A stretch of DNA of 64,000 nucleotides, taken from Burkholderiaceae bacterium. Lineage in GTDB: Bacteria > Pseudomonadota > Gammaproteobacteria > Burkholderiales > Burkholderiaceae_D. Position numbers and translations under genes: made by a program. Location of the stretch: assembly GCA_018882935.1 (NCBI GenBank), contig VERA01000003.1:1-64000 (forward strand). Direction: 5' to 3'. How positions within the stretch are numbered: the first letter of the stretch is position 1; the number at the start of each line of letters is the position of its first letter. Shown piece by piece: positions 38,329 to 51,328 of this stretch. Under the pieces are notes generated by a model. That model worked only from the letters and a program-made list of their open reading frames with translations. It did not search any database and was not told the DNA's origin.

Positions 38329-38347
38329 GCGAATCGTTCTCATTTAA
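38329..38347. promoter_or_regulatory. candidate Fur box upstream of bfd
   Basis: GCGAATCGTTCTCATTTAA lies 67 bp before the bfd ATG. It resembles the proteobacterial Fur consensus, especially the AAT-rTTCTCATT half. Iron-dependent control of bfd and bfr is well known in other proteobacteria. The match is imperfect. Confidence 0.5.
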
Positions 38348-38414
38348 ATTTAACAACTTTGCGACGCCCGGCTCAGGGCGAACCGGCAAAGTGATTATGC
38401 GGAGGGGCGTCACC

Positions 38415-38618
38415 ATGATCGTTTGCGTCTGCCACAACGTGTCCGACAAGGCCATCCGTCGTGCGCTCGATAGCGGCGCCAAATCCCTGAGCGACATCCA
38501 GCAGCAACTGAACGTCGGCACCTGCTGCGGTAAGTGCACCGAGTTCGCCAGCACACTCGTACGCGCCCACATTGAAGACGTTCAGTACACCGAGGTCCGA
38601 CGCTTCATCGCGGTATAA
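38415..38618 (+). CDS. bfd: bacterioferritin-associated ferredoxin Bfd
   Basis: A 67-residue [2Fe-2S] protein that passes electrons to bacterioferritin to release stored iron. Four cysteines in CVCHNVSDKAI and GTCCGKCTEFA form the cluster site, in the CxC-n-CxxC spacing of Bfd and NirB/NasB domains. The start ATG at 38415 has GGAGG nine bases before it. The bfr gene follows. The last few codons and the stop lie in the first unit of a 27-bp tandem repeat. Confidence 0.94.
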   Translation: MIVCVCHNVSDKAIRRALDSGAKSLSDIQQQLNVGTCCGKCTEFASTLVRAHIEDVQYTEVRRFIAV

Positions 38619-38685
38619 GCACCGCACACCCTCATCGCGCCTCAAGTACCACACACCCTCATCGCGGCGTAAGCGCCGCACACCC
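38605..38685 (+). repeat. 27-bp tandem repeat covering the bfd 3' end
   Basis: Three 27-bp units (38605-38631, 38632-38658, 38659-38685) each begin TCATCGCG and end CACACCC, and a partial unit follows. The first holds the last bfd codons and the TAA. The bfd tail has therefore been copied into the bfd-bfr spacer. Confidence 0.9.
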
Positions 38686-38813
38686 TCAGCGCATCCGTTA
38701 ATGCGTGTATGCGAATGAGGATGATTCCTACTAACAAAATGCATCACCCTCGATAACAAAAATCGCTTGCTGGGTTACCATCGCGCATCTTAATTTTCTT
38801 GCGCGAGGTATCC

Positions 38814-39287
38814 ATGAAGGGCGACCCAAACGTTATCAAGCTACTGAATGATCAGCTGACGAATGAATTGACTGCAATTAATCAGTATTTTCTTCACTCG
38901 CGCATGTATCGGCATTGGGGCTTCGAAAAGCTCGGCAAAAAAGAATATGAGGAATCCATCGGCGAGATGAAACACGCCGACAAGCTGATTGAGCGCGTTC
39001 TGATGCTGGATGGTTTGCCCAACCTGCAAGCGCTTCATAAGCTAATGATTGGCGAAACCGTGCCCGAGATTCTGAATTGCGATCTGCAACTCGAGCTCGT
39101 CTCTCAGAAAACGCTGAAAGAAGGTATCTCGGTGTGCGAACAGGCGCGCGACTATGTTTCGCGAGAGCTGTTCGAGATGATCCTCGACGATACTGAAGAG
39201 CATATCGATTGGCTTGAGACACAGATCGAACTGATCGAGCAAGTGGGCCTGCAAAACTATCTGCAGTCGCAGATGGGTGATGCCTAA
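38814..39287 (+). CDS. bfr: bacterioferritin
   Basis: A haem-containing ferritin that stores iron in a 24-subunit shell. The 157-residue chain has the haem ligand Met52 and the diiron ligands Glu18, Glu51, His54, Glu94, Glu127 and His130 in their standard places (NELTAINQYF, GEMKHAD, DDTEEHIDWLE). GAGG lies six bases before the ATG at 38814. It ends in a strong terminator at 39319-39346. It is partner to bfd 195 bp upstream. Confidence 0.97.
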   Translation: MKGDPNVIKLLNDQLTNELTAINQYFLHSRMYRHWGFEKLGKKEYEESIGEMKHADKLIERVLMLDGLPNLQALHKLMIGETVPEILNCDLQLELVSQKTLKEGISVCEQARDYVSRELFEMILDDTEEHIDWLETQIELIEQVGLQNYLQSQMGDA

Positions 39288-39318
39288 GCGACAGCGTTTT
39301 TAGAATATGCTGCAAAAC

Positions 39319-39346
39319 AAAAAGGAGCCCCGGTGGCTCCTTTTTT
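39319..39346 (+). terminator. intrinsic terminator after bfr
   Basis: A 10-bp stem AAAAGGAGCC / GGCTCCTTTT with a five-base loop runs into a T tract. It begins about 32 bp after the bfr stop. Confidence 0.93.
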
Positions 39347-39422
39347 ATTGGACGCTTGAGTCAGTCTAGGGCGGTTATGATTTTTTATACTCGTGCTTTT
39401 TTGTTCAACGCTTGAGTCATTC

Positions 39423-39432
<10 letters not shown>
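39341..39432. repeat. 36-bp direct repeat at the bfr/GST junction
   Basis: The segments 39341-39376 and 39397-39432 match at 29 of 36 positions. Both run from a T tract through ACGCTTGAGTCA. The second copy holds the stop codon and last codons of the leftward GST gene; the first overlaps the T tract of the bfr terminator. Confidence 0.8.
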
Positions 39433-41523
<2,091 letters not shown>

Positions 41524-41539
41524 GAACGCCGATAGGCGA

Positions 41540-41676
41540 GACCAACAACGCCGTTGTTTTCTAGAGAAGAGCGAAGCTGTTCATAAAACGTCGCTGGCTA
41601 GGCGGGCGCGTCGAAGACAGTACTTGACGTACGGCGAGACGCGACCAACAACGCCAGCGACGTTTTTGAACAGCTT
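41540..41676. repeat. palindromic intergenic repeat, copy B (purB/secF)
   Basis: A partial copy (about 41540-41560) precedes a 103-bp nested palindrome (41574-41676). Arms are AAGCTGTTC with GAACAGCTT, AAAACGTCGCTGG with CCAGCGACGTTTT (13 bp perfect), and CGCGTC (41607) with GACGCG (41638), with GTAC blocks at the tip. It shares its core with copy A but has different, self-complementary arms. It reaches the secF stop codon. Confidence 0.88.
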
Positions 41677-42620
41677 TAGACAACAGCGCCGTCGGTGTCG
41701 TCCTTAGGCTTGACTGGTTTCAACAAATCTTCCCGCTTCACACCTAACCACATCGCCACTGCGGCGGCAACGAACACCGACGAGTAAATGCCGAACAAAA
41801 TGCCGATGGTGAGTGCCAACGCAAAATAGTGCAGCGTTGGCCCACCAAAGATCAACATGGACAGCACCATCAACTGCGTTGATCCGTGCGTGATCACGGT
41901 ACGTGAGATCGTGCTGGTGATCGCATGATTCAGCACCTCGGGCGTTTCCAACTTACCGAAGCGACGGTCGCGGAAGGTTTCGCGTACCCGATCAAACACC
42001 ACCACCGATTCATTGACTGAATAACCTAGCACCGCCAGCACCGCAGCTAGCACGGTAAGCGAAAACTCCCACTGGAAGAATGCAAAAAATCCGAGAATAA
42101 TGATCACGTCGTGCAGGTTGGCGATGATCGCAGCTACCGCAAATTTCCACTCGAAACGAAACGCCAGGTAGATCATGATGCCGACCACCACAAAGGCCAG
42201 TGCGGTCAGGCCATCATGCGCCAGCTCTTCCCCAACCTGAGGCCCTACAAACTCCACGCGTTGCAAGGTCACGGAAGCATCCGCTGCTTTCAAAGCCTCG
42301 ATCACCTTGGTGCTTACTTGCGCAGAGCTGGCACCCCCCTGTAGCGGCAAACGGATCAGTACATCTTGCGCAGTGCCGAAGCTCTGCACCTGACTGTCTG
42401 CGTAACCCAATCCGGTCACGGTTTTACGAATCGCCTCGAGGTCAGCGGGTTTGGTATACGCCACCTCCATCACGGTACCGCCGGTGAACTCGATCGACAG
42501 ATGCAAACCCTTCGCTAGCAGAAAAAATACCGCGGCCACAAATGTCAGCGCCGATATGGCGTTGAATACCAACGCGTGGCGCATGAAGGGGATGTCGCGC
42601 TTAATCCGGAAAAATTCCAT
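41676..42620 (-). CDS. secF: protein translocase subunit SecF
   Basis: SecF pairs with SecD to drive late steps of Sec export using the proton gradient. The 314 residues have six helices, a periplasmic domain (about 35-135) with IEFTGGTVMEV, and the RND-type helix-4/5 region with LGYSVNESVVVFDRVRE. It begins 24 bp after secD and closes the queA-tgt-yajC-secD-secF operon. Confidence 0.97.
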   Translation of the reverse strand: MEFFRIKRDIPFMRHALVFNAISALTFVAAVFFLLAKGLHLSIEFTGGTVMEVAYTKPADLEAIRKTVTGLGYADSQVQSFGTAQDVLIRLPLQGGASSAQVSTKVIEALKAADASVTLQRVEFVGPQVGEELAHDGLTALAFVVVGIMIYLAFRFEWKFAVAAIIANLHDVIIILGFFAFFQWEFSLTVLAAVLAVLGYSVNESVVVFDRVRETFRDRRFGKLETPEVLNHAITSTISRTVITHGSTQLMVLSMLIFGGPTLHYFALALTIGILFGIYSSVFVAAAVAMWLGVKREDLLKPVKPKDDTDGAVV

Positions 42621-42644
42621 AGTGGTCTCCTTGGTCGCGGCGAA

Positions 42645-44504
42645 TTATTCGCTCGGCTTCCAGACTTGTCCGATCGAGATACTGGTGAGTTTCTTGCGTC
42701 TGCCGTACCAGAGGTTGGCGAGGGCACGCGCCACCACCACTGCCGAAAACATCGACGTCAAAATACCGAGGCAGTGCACCACCGCAAAACCGCGAATCGG
42801 CCCCGATCCAAAAATCAGCAGCGCGAGCCCGGCAATCAACGTGGTCACGTTCGAATCGAGGATGGTGGCCCACGCGCGCTCGAAGCCGGCGGCAATCGAT
42901 GCCTGAGGCGTATTCCCGTTGCGCAGCTCTTCACGGATACGCTCATTGATCAGTACGTTGGCGTCAATCGCCATACCCAGCGTGAGCGCAATCGCCGCAA
43001 TACCGGGCAGCGTCAGAGTCGCCTGCAGCAGCGACAGCAATGCAATCAGCAGCATTACATTGACTGCCAGCGCAAACATGCTGAACGCACCAAAGATCAG
43101 GTAGTACAGCATCATGAACACGGCGATTGCAGCGAAGCCGTACAGCGTTGAGTTGAACCCCTTGGCGATGTTTTCAGCGCCCAGTTGCGGGCCGATAGTA
43201 CGCTCTTCAATAATTTCCATCGGCGCAGCCAACGAGCCCGCGCGCAACAGAAGTGCCAAGTCACTCGCAGCGGCGGGCGACTCCATGCCGGTAATCTGGA
43301 AGCGCGAGCCTAGTTCATCACGAATGCTAGCTACGGTGAGTACCTCGCCCTTGCCCTTCTCAAACAGCACAATCGCCATCAACTTGCCGATCTTGTTGCG
43401 AGTGGCTTCGCGCATTTTGCGGCCACCGTCGCCGTTCAAGTCGATACCGACCGCCGCCTGCTGGTTCTGGTCAAATGCCGCACCCGCGTTGGAAATATAT
43501 TCACCGGTAATTACCGGATCTTTGTACAGCACCACCGGCGCGCCCTTGCCTACTTTGAACAACTCCGAGCCTGGCGACACGACAGCGCTCTCCTCGGTAC
43601 CACGCTGCACTGATTCATCGACCATGCGCACCTCGAGTGTCGCGGTGCGGCCAATAATGTCTTTGGCGCGCGAGACATCTTGCACACCAGGCAGCTGCAC
43701 CACGATACGGTCGGCACCTTGGCGCTGGATCACTGGTTCGGCTACGCCCAGTTCGTTCACGCGTTTTGATAGCGTGGAGATATTTTGCTGCACCGCCTCT
43801 TCAAGCGTTTGCTTGATCGCTGCAGGGCTTAAGCGGGCGACCAGCTTCAAGCCTTCGGCATCTTGCTGCTCGAGCAGAGCAAGTTCCGGCATTTGTGTGC
43901 TGAGCGCGGCATTGGCAGCATCCAAGGTCTCGCGATCTCGAAAGCGAACCTCCACCACATCACCGAGCCGCGCTATGCCAGCGAAGCGCAGTTTTTTCTC
44001 GACCAGGGTTGCGCGAATCGCGAGTTGAGTTGATTGAATACGCTTGGCGGCTACCGCTCGGGTATCGACCTGCATCAAGAAATGCACACCACCACGCAAA
44101 TCCAACCCAAGATACATCGGCAAAGCGTGCAGCGATTGCAACCACGACGGCGTATTTGGCAGCAAATTAAATGCCACCAAATAAGAAGGATCGGCCGGGT
44201 CTTTGTTGAGCGCTTGCTCAATAGCTGTTTTCGCCTTGAACTGCAAATCAGTACTAGCAAAACGCACGCGTACAGTACCGTTATTGCCAAGGTCTTCGAA
44301 AAATGCGCTCTCGGCACGTACGCCGGCGCTCGCGAGCGCTTGCTGGACTCTGCCGACCGCATCCGGGCCAAGCTTGAGCGTTGCTTTCGCGCTGCTGATT
44401 TGAACTGCGGGTGACTCGCCGAAGAAGTTGGGCACGGTATACAGCACGCCCATGGCCAGTACCAGTGCGATCAGCAAATATTTCCAGAGAGGGTAACGGT
44501 TCAT
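42645..44504 (-). CDS. secD: protein translocase subunit SecD
   Basis: SecD has six helices and a large periplasmic P1 domain that handles emerging preproteins. The 619-residue protein opens with a membrane helix (about 8-25) and has LDLRGGVHFLMQVD, VQLPGVQDVSRAKDIIGRTATLE and the helical core with IAAIALTLGMAIDANVLINERIREE. Length and order are normal. Confidence 0.97.
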   Translation of the reverse strand: MNRYPLWKYLLIALVLAMGVLYTVPNFFGESPAVQISSAKATLKLGPDAVGRVQQALASAGVRAESAFFEDLGNNGTVRVRFASTDLQFKAKTAIEQALNKDPADPSYLVAFNLLPNTPSWLQSLHALPMYLGLDLRGGVHFLMQVDTRAVAAKRIQSTQLAIRATLVEKKLRFAGIARLGDVVEVRFRDRETLDAANAALSTQMPELALLEQQDAEGLKLVARLSPAAIKQTLEEAVQQNISTLSKRVNELGVAEPVIQRQGADRIVVQLPGVQDVSRAKDIIGRTATLEVRMVDESVQRGTEESAVVSPGSELFKVGKGAPVVLYKDPVITGEYISNAGAAFDQNQQAAVGIDLNGDGGRKMREATRNKIGKLMAIVLFEKGKGEVLTVASIRDELGSRFQITGMESPAAASDLALLLRAGSLAAPMEIIEERTIGPQLGAENIAKGFNSTLYGFAAIAVFMMLYYLIFGAFSMFALAVNVMLLIALLSLLQATLTLPGIAAIALTLGMAIDANVLINERIREELRNGNTPQASIAAGFERAWATILDSNVTTLIAGLALLIFGSGPIRGFAVVHCLGILTSMFSAVVVARALANLWYGRRKKLTSISIGQVWKPSE

Positions 44505-44566
44505 GGCGAGCCACGTTAAATGAAAAAATCCGGCAACGGGTGCCGGACTGGAAGCACGATATTGTT

Positions 44567-44896
44567 TTACAAGGTCTTGATCGTGCCTTTGGGCAGTAGC
44601 AGCGTTACTGCAGCTTTTTGCAGAATAATTTCAGTGCCCTCTGCAATCTCGATCGTAATGTAGGCATCGCCCACCTTGGTCACGCGGCCAACGACACCGC
44701 CTGCGCTGACAATTTCATCGCCCTTGCCAAGAGCATCGATCATGGCCTTCTGTTCTTTCTGACGCTTCATCTGTGGACGAATCATCAGAAAATACAAGAC
44801 CACGAACATCAGGATGATCGGTAGCAGGCCTAGCAGACCACCACCGGCGCCGCCGCCCGTTGCCGCGGCCTGCGCATATGCGTTTGAAATGAACAT
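44567..44896 (-). CDS. yajC: preprotein translocase subunit YajC
   Basis: A 109-residue single-helix inner-membrane protein of the SecDF-YajC complex. The helix spans about residues 21-40 (LLGLLPIILMFVVLYFLMI), followed by RPQMKRQKEQKAM and GDEIVSAGGVVGRVTKV. Here a Gly/Ala-rich N terminus precedes it. It lies between tgt (133-bp gap) and secD (62-bp gap). Confidence 0.96.
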   Translation of the reverse strand: MFISNAYAQAAATGGGAGGGLLGLLPIILMFVVLYFLMIRPQMKRQKEQKAMIDALGKGDEIVSAGGVVGRVTKVGDAYITIEIAEGTEIILQKAAVTLLLPKGTIKTL

Positions 44897-45029
44897 GAAT
44901 GGCTCCTGCTAACAAACCGTCGATTTTAACATCGGCGCCTAGGCTGACGTACCCGGCTGCGCTCGGCGCCATGGCGGCGTCAGCCGGCAAAAACACGGCC
45001 ACGGCAATCGCTTAGGGTGTCGCTACTGG

Positions 45030-47176
<2,147 letters not shown>

Positions 47177-47184
47177 CTAATGCC

Positions 47185-49287
47185 ATGCACAAAAGCCGGT
47201 ATTCTACGCGTGGCCTGCTATTTCTACCGATGCCTACACCCCATAAGAAAAAAGCTGACAGCTCGAAAAGTTTGCGCGTGTCCGACCGGCTGGCGCGGCT
47301 TGGTCTATCGAGCGATATCGCGCGCGTGCTTCATCTGCCCATGCGCTATGAGGACGAGACGCACGTTTTACTGATTCAACACGCCAGCCGAATGCACGGC
47401 GCCACCGTACAGGTCGAAGGCGTAGTAAGCAGCTGCGATGTCCAGTACCGCCCGCGCCGGCAATTAATCGTCAAAATCAACGACGATAGCGGAACGTTGA
47501 CGCTGCGCTTTCTGAATTTCTATGGTAGCCAAGTGACGCAAATGGCAGTCGGGAAATACCTGCGCGTGCGTGGTGAGATGCGCCATGGTTTTTTCGGCGA
47601 CGAGATGGTGCATCCGACCGTCAAGGTAGTCGAGCCGGGTGCGCCCCTGCCGCAAGCGCTGACGCCGGTATACCCCGCTGGCGAAGGCCTCTCGCAAGCC
47701 TTGCTGAGAAAAGCGATTGACGATGCCATGTCGCGCATAGACTGGCGCGACACCCTGCCTGAATCCGTACGCAACTCACTGCAGCTACTTGCCTTCGAGC
47801 CTGCTATCCGTTTACTACACAATCCACCACCCGATATCGATGCCTACGCGCTACTGGATCGCACGCATCCTGCGTGGACGCGCGTGAAGTTTGACGAGTT
47901 GTTAGCGCAGCAGTTGTCGATGAAACGCGCCCAGGCAGCGCGCCGCCAACAAGGCGCGCCGGCGCTGGCTGTGGTTGGGCAACTATCGGATGCCTTCCTG
48001 GCGTCATTACCGTTCACGCTGACCGACGCGCAGCAGCGTGTACTGCAAGAAATTCGTTCCGACCTGCAAGCACACTACCCCATGCAACGCCTGCTACAAG
48101 GCGATGTCGGTAGCGGCAAAACGGTTGTTGCTGCGCTCGCAGCCGCGCAGGCGATTGATAGTGGCTACCAAGCCGCGCTAATGGCGCCCACTGAAATTCT
48201 GGCAGAACAGCATTTCCGCAAAATCGAGGGCTGGCTAACGCCGCTTGGCGTAAACATCGCGTGGTTGACCGGTAGTCTGCGTAAGCGTGAGAAGGAAGAG
48301 GCCAAAGCCCGCATCGAGTCGGGTACTGCAAAACTCGTCATTGGTACCCATGCACTGATTCAGCAGGAAGTTGAATTCGCACGATTAGGTTTGGTGATCG
48401 TCGATGAGCAGCATCGCTTTGGCGTGGCACAGCGGCTTACCCTGCGTAATAAAGGCGTAGGTAGCGTACCGCATCAGTTAATGATGTCGGCCACACCCAT
48501 CCCACGTACGCTGGCGATGACTTACTTTGCTGACCTTGAGGTCTCCGTCATCGACACGCTACCGCCCGGCCGCACGCCGATCGTTACCCGGTTAGTGGCG
48601 CAAGAGCGGCGCGATGAAGTGATTCAGCGCGTACATGCCGCAGCGCTTGAAGGTCGTCAGGTGTACTGGGTGTGTCCGCTGATCGAAGAATCGGAAGCCT
48701 TGCAGCTTCAAACTGCGACCGATACGTATGCGCTGTTATCTGCAGCATTGCCGGACCTGCGCGTTGGCCTGGTTCATGGAAGGCTCAAGCCAGCAGAGAA
48801 GCAAGCCACCATGGATGCGTTCGCGCAAGGCCAGATTCATCTGCTGGTCGCGACCACCGTGATCGAAGTCGGCGTCGACGTGCCGAATGCCTCGCTGATG
48901 GTGATTGAACACGCTGAACGTTTCGGGCTATCGCAGCTGCATCAGCTGCGCGGTCGCGTCGGGCGTGGTGCGGCCGCCAGTGCCTGCCTGCTACTATTTC
49001 AAGGGCCACTCGGGCCGGTGGCACAGCAACGTCTGGCAATTATGCGCGAGAGCCATGATGGCTTTGAAATTGCGCGACGCGATCTCGAGATCCGCGGCCC
49101 TGGCGAGTTTCTGGGGGCACGGCAGTCGGGTCAGGCCATGCTGCGCTTTGCGGATCTGGAGAAAGATCAGTGGCTGGTTGAACGCGCGCGCGACCTGGCG
49201 GCGTCGCTGCTGGTTCAGCAGCCGGAAGTAGCAGAGGCGCATTTGGCACGATGGTTGGGTGCGCGCGAGGACTTCCTGCGCGCCTGA
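47185..49287 (+). CDS. recG: ATP-dependent DNA helicase RecG
   Basis: RecG reverses stalled forks and resolves branched DNA. The 700 residues comprise a wedge/OB domain (about 50-240), Walker A GDVGSGKT, the DExH box DEQHRFG, MSATPIPRTLAMT, and the C-terminal helicase half with QLRGRVGRG. The start at 47185 is eight bases from queA; a second ATG at 47230 (MPTPHKKK) is equally plausible and leaves more room for a promoter. oxyR follows 50 bp later. Confidence 0.96.
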   Translation: MHKSRYSTRGLLFLPMPTPHKKKADSSKSLRVSDRLARLGLSSDIARVLHLPMRYEDETHVLLIQHASRMHGATVQVEGVVSSCDVQYRPRRQLIVKINDDSGTLTLRFLNFYGSQVTQMAVGKYLRVRGEMRHGFFGDEMVHPTVKVVEPGAPLPQALTPVYPAGEGLSQALLRKAIDDAMSRIDWRDTLPESVRNSLQLLAFEPAIRLLHNPPPDIDAYALLDRTHPAWTRVKFDELLAQQLSMKRAQAARRQQGAPALAVVGQLSDAFLASLPFTLTDAQQRVLQEIRSDLQAHYPMQRLLQGDVGSGKTVVAALAAAQAIDSGYQAALMAPTEILAEQHFRKIEGWLTPLGVNIAWLTGSLRKREKEEAKARIESGTAKLVIGTHALIQQEVEFARLGLVIVDEQHRFGVAQRLTLRNKGVGSVPHQLMMSATPIPRTLAMTYFADLEVSVIDTLPPGRTPIVTRLVAQERRDEVIQRVHAAALEGRQVYWVCPLIEESEALQLQTATDTYALLSAALPDLRVGLVHGRLKPAEKQATMDAFAQGQIHLLVATTVIEVGVDVPNASLMVIEHAERFGLSQLHQLRGRVGRGAAASACLLLFQGPLGPVAQQRLAIMRESHDGFEIARRDLEIRGPGEFLGARQSGQAMLRFADLEKDQWLVERARDLAASLLVQQPEVAEAHLARWLGAREDFLRA

Positions 49288-49337
49288 ATCGTTGTTGAAA
49301 TCAGCACCAAGCGATGTTCTGTGCGAAACTCGCCGGT

Positions 49338-50285
49338 ATGACATTGACCGAACTGAAATACATTGTTGCAGTAGCGCGGGAGAAGCATTTCGGTCGCGCG
49401 GCCGAGGCCTGCTTCGTCGCCCAACCGACACTTTCGGTAGCAATCAAGAAACTGGAAGACGAGCTGGGTGTCGCTATTTTTGAGCGTGGCAGCTCCGAAG
49501 TGACGGTGACACAAATTGGCGCTCAGATCATTACGCAGGCTGAGCATGTGCTTGAGCAAACTGCTTTTATCAAAAACATTGCCAACCAAAATAAAGACCC
49601 GCTGGTGGGGCCGCTGCGGGTTGGCGTGATCTACACCATTGCCCCTTACTTGCTACCGCAGCTAGTACCGAAGTTGATTGAGCAGGTGCCGCAGATGCCT
49701 TTGGTACTGCAAGAAAATTTCACCGTCAAGCTGCTCGAATTACTTCGCTCCGGCGAGCTGGATGCGGCCATCATGGCGCTGCCGTTCAATGATCAAGGGC
49801 TAATGGTACAAGCGCTGTATGACGAACCATTCATGGTGGCGGTGCCTCGCAATCATCACTGGTGTGATCGTTCGAGTGTGAGCGCTGAAGAACTGAAAAA
49901 CGAGACCATGTTGATGCTGGGTGCTGGCCATTGCTTCCGAGATCAGGTGCTGGAAGTTTGCCCAGAGATGTCGCGTTACTCGACAACCGGCAGCGGGATC
50001 GCCCGTACCTTCGAAGGGTCGTCGCTCGAGACCATACGCCATATGGTTGCGTCTGGCATCGGCATTACCGTGCTACCGAAGGCATCGGTGCCGGCGAGTA
50101 CCAGCGCCAAGGATATGCTGCGCTATCTTCCCTTTGATCATCCACCACCATCGCGCCGGGTAGTAATCGCGTGGCGCAAGACTTTCACGCGCCAAGGCGC
50201 GATTGATGCCGTTCGACAAACCGTACTGTCCTGCGCCTTGAACGGTGTCACCATGCTACCCGACGCGCATCTTGCCGAGCAATAA
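49338..50285 (+). CDS. oxyR: hydrogen peroxide-inducible regulator OxyR
   Basis: A LysR-type regulator switched by disulfide formation. The 315 residues have the N-terminal helix-turn-helix (ELKYIVAVAREKHFGRAAEAC, AQPTLSVAIKKLE) and the redox pair Cys199 and Cys208 in GHCFRDQVLEVC, the same numbers as E. coli OxyR. The start is the ATG at 49338; the frame runs 24 bases further upstream. The recG-oxyR order occurs in pseudomonads and beta-proteobacteria and may be an operon. Its peroxidase targets are not visible here, except possibly the nearby bfr and gpx genes (inference). Confidence 0.96.
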   Translation: MTLTELKYIVAVAREKHFGRAAEACFVAQPTLSVAIKKLEDELGVAIFERGSSEVTVTQIGAQIITQAEHVLEQTAFIKNIANQNKDPLVGPLRVGVIYTIAPYLLPQLVPKLIEQVPQMPLVLQENFTVKLLELLRSGELDAAIMALPFNDQGLMVQALYDEPFMVAVPRNHHWCDRSSVSAEELKNETMLMLGAGHCFRDQVLEVCPEMSRYSTTGSGIARTFEGSSLETIRHMVASGIGITVLPKASVPASTSAKDMLRYLPFDHPPPSRRVVIAWRKTFTRQGAIDAVRQTVLSCALNGVTMLPDAHLAEQ

Positions 50286-50322
50286 GGTCTGGTAAAGCCG
50301 CCTGCGCGCTACACTAGCGCCT

Positions 50323-51186
50323 ATGTTCACGTCCCATACCGCTTTTAACAAACTCCAGCTGTACGCGCGATTGGTTCGTCTTGATAAGCCAATCGGTAGT
50401 CTGCTGCTACTTTGGCCAACGCTGTGTGCCTTGTGGCTCGCATCGAACGGACACCCCGACCCGCTGCTGATAGTTATTTTCAGCATCGGAACGGTGCTGA
50501 TGCGATCGGCTGGCTGCGCAATCAATGATTTTGCCGACCGCGACTTTGACCGCCATGTCAAACGTACTGCCGAGCGGCCTCTCACCTCAGGTCAGATCAG
50601 TGCGCGCGAGGCGCTCAGTATTGCTGTCGTGCTCGCGTTGATTTCCTATGCCCTGATATTGCCGCTCAACGCGCTCACTCAACAACTATCCGTGTTAGCC
50701 GTGGTTGTAGCCGGCACTTATCCCTATTTCAAACGCTTCTTCGCGCTGCCGCAGGCTTACCTGGGAATTGCTTTCGGCTTCGGTATCCCGATGGCGTACG
50801 CCGCAGTACAAAACACAGTACCGCTAGAAGCATGGCTGCTGCTGGTCGCCAATGTGTTTTGGGCGCTGGCTTATGATACCGAGTATGCGATGGTCGATCG
50901 TGACGATGATTTACTAATCGGTATTCGAACGTCAGCGATCACTTTCGGACGCTTCGATGTGATGGCAGTAATGCTCTCCTACGGTATTCATTTAATACTA
51001 GTTGGGGTCGTTGGTTATCGCTATCAATTAGGCGCATTGTTCTATCTGGCTTTGGTAGTCGCAGCAATGATTGCTGCTTATCACTACTGGCTGATTCGGT
51101 ATCGAGATCGGTTACGCTGCTTTGCAGCCTTTCGCCACAATAATTGGCTAGGTGCTGCTGTGTTCACCGGTATTGTTCTTGGGTAG
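50323..51186 (+). CDS. ubiA: 4-hydroxybenzoate octaprenyltransferase UbiA
   Basis: UbiA prenylates 4-hydroxybenzoate in ubiquinone synthesis at the inner membrane. The 287 residues have eight or nine helices and the two Asp motifs [23 protein letters not shown] (about 68-90) and [22 protein letters not shown] (about 186-207), which bind magnesium pyrophosphate. [13 protein letters not shown] is the usual first loop. It lies 37 bp after oxyR. Confidence 0.96.
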   Translation: MFTSHTAFNKLQLYARLVRLDKPIGSLLLLWPTLCALWLASNGHPDPLLIVIFSIGTVLMRSAGCAINDFADRDFDRHVKRTAERPLTSGQISAREALSIAVVLALISYALILPLNALTQQLSVLAVVVAGTYPYFKRFFALPQAYLGIAFGFGIPMAYAAVQNTVPLEAWLLLVANVFWALAYDTEYAMVDRDDDLLIGIRTSAITFGRFDVMAVMLSYGIHLILVGVVGYRYQLGALFYLALVVAAMIAAYHYWLIRYRDRLRCFAAFRHNNWLGAAVFTGIVLG

Positions 51187-51328
51187 CGTGGCAGCGCACC
51201 TATCTGGCACCTAGATACAACAGTTGTCGCTAACAATTTTGTTTCTGCTTGAGCATTGGTGCGAGCACGCTAGATAATCGCGCGCCACCCTATAGCGTTA
51301 GTGCGATTGCGCAGCGCCTGCTCACTCC

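Noticed and set aside
38373..38759. 128-codon minus-strand frame with repeated RRDEGV motifs
   Set aside because: The protein repeat is only the translation of the 27-bp tandem repeat and the antisense of bfd.
42576..43151. 191-codon plus-strand frame opposite secD
   Set aside because: It lies wholly antisense to the well-supported secD and has an unnatural Arg/His/Gln-rich content.
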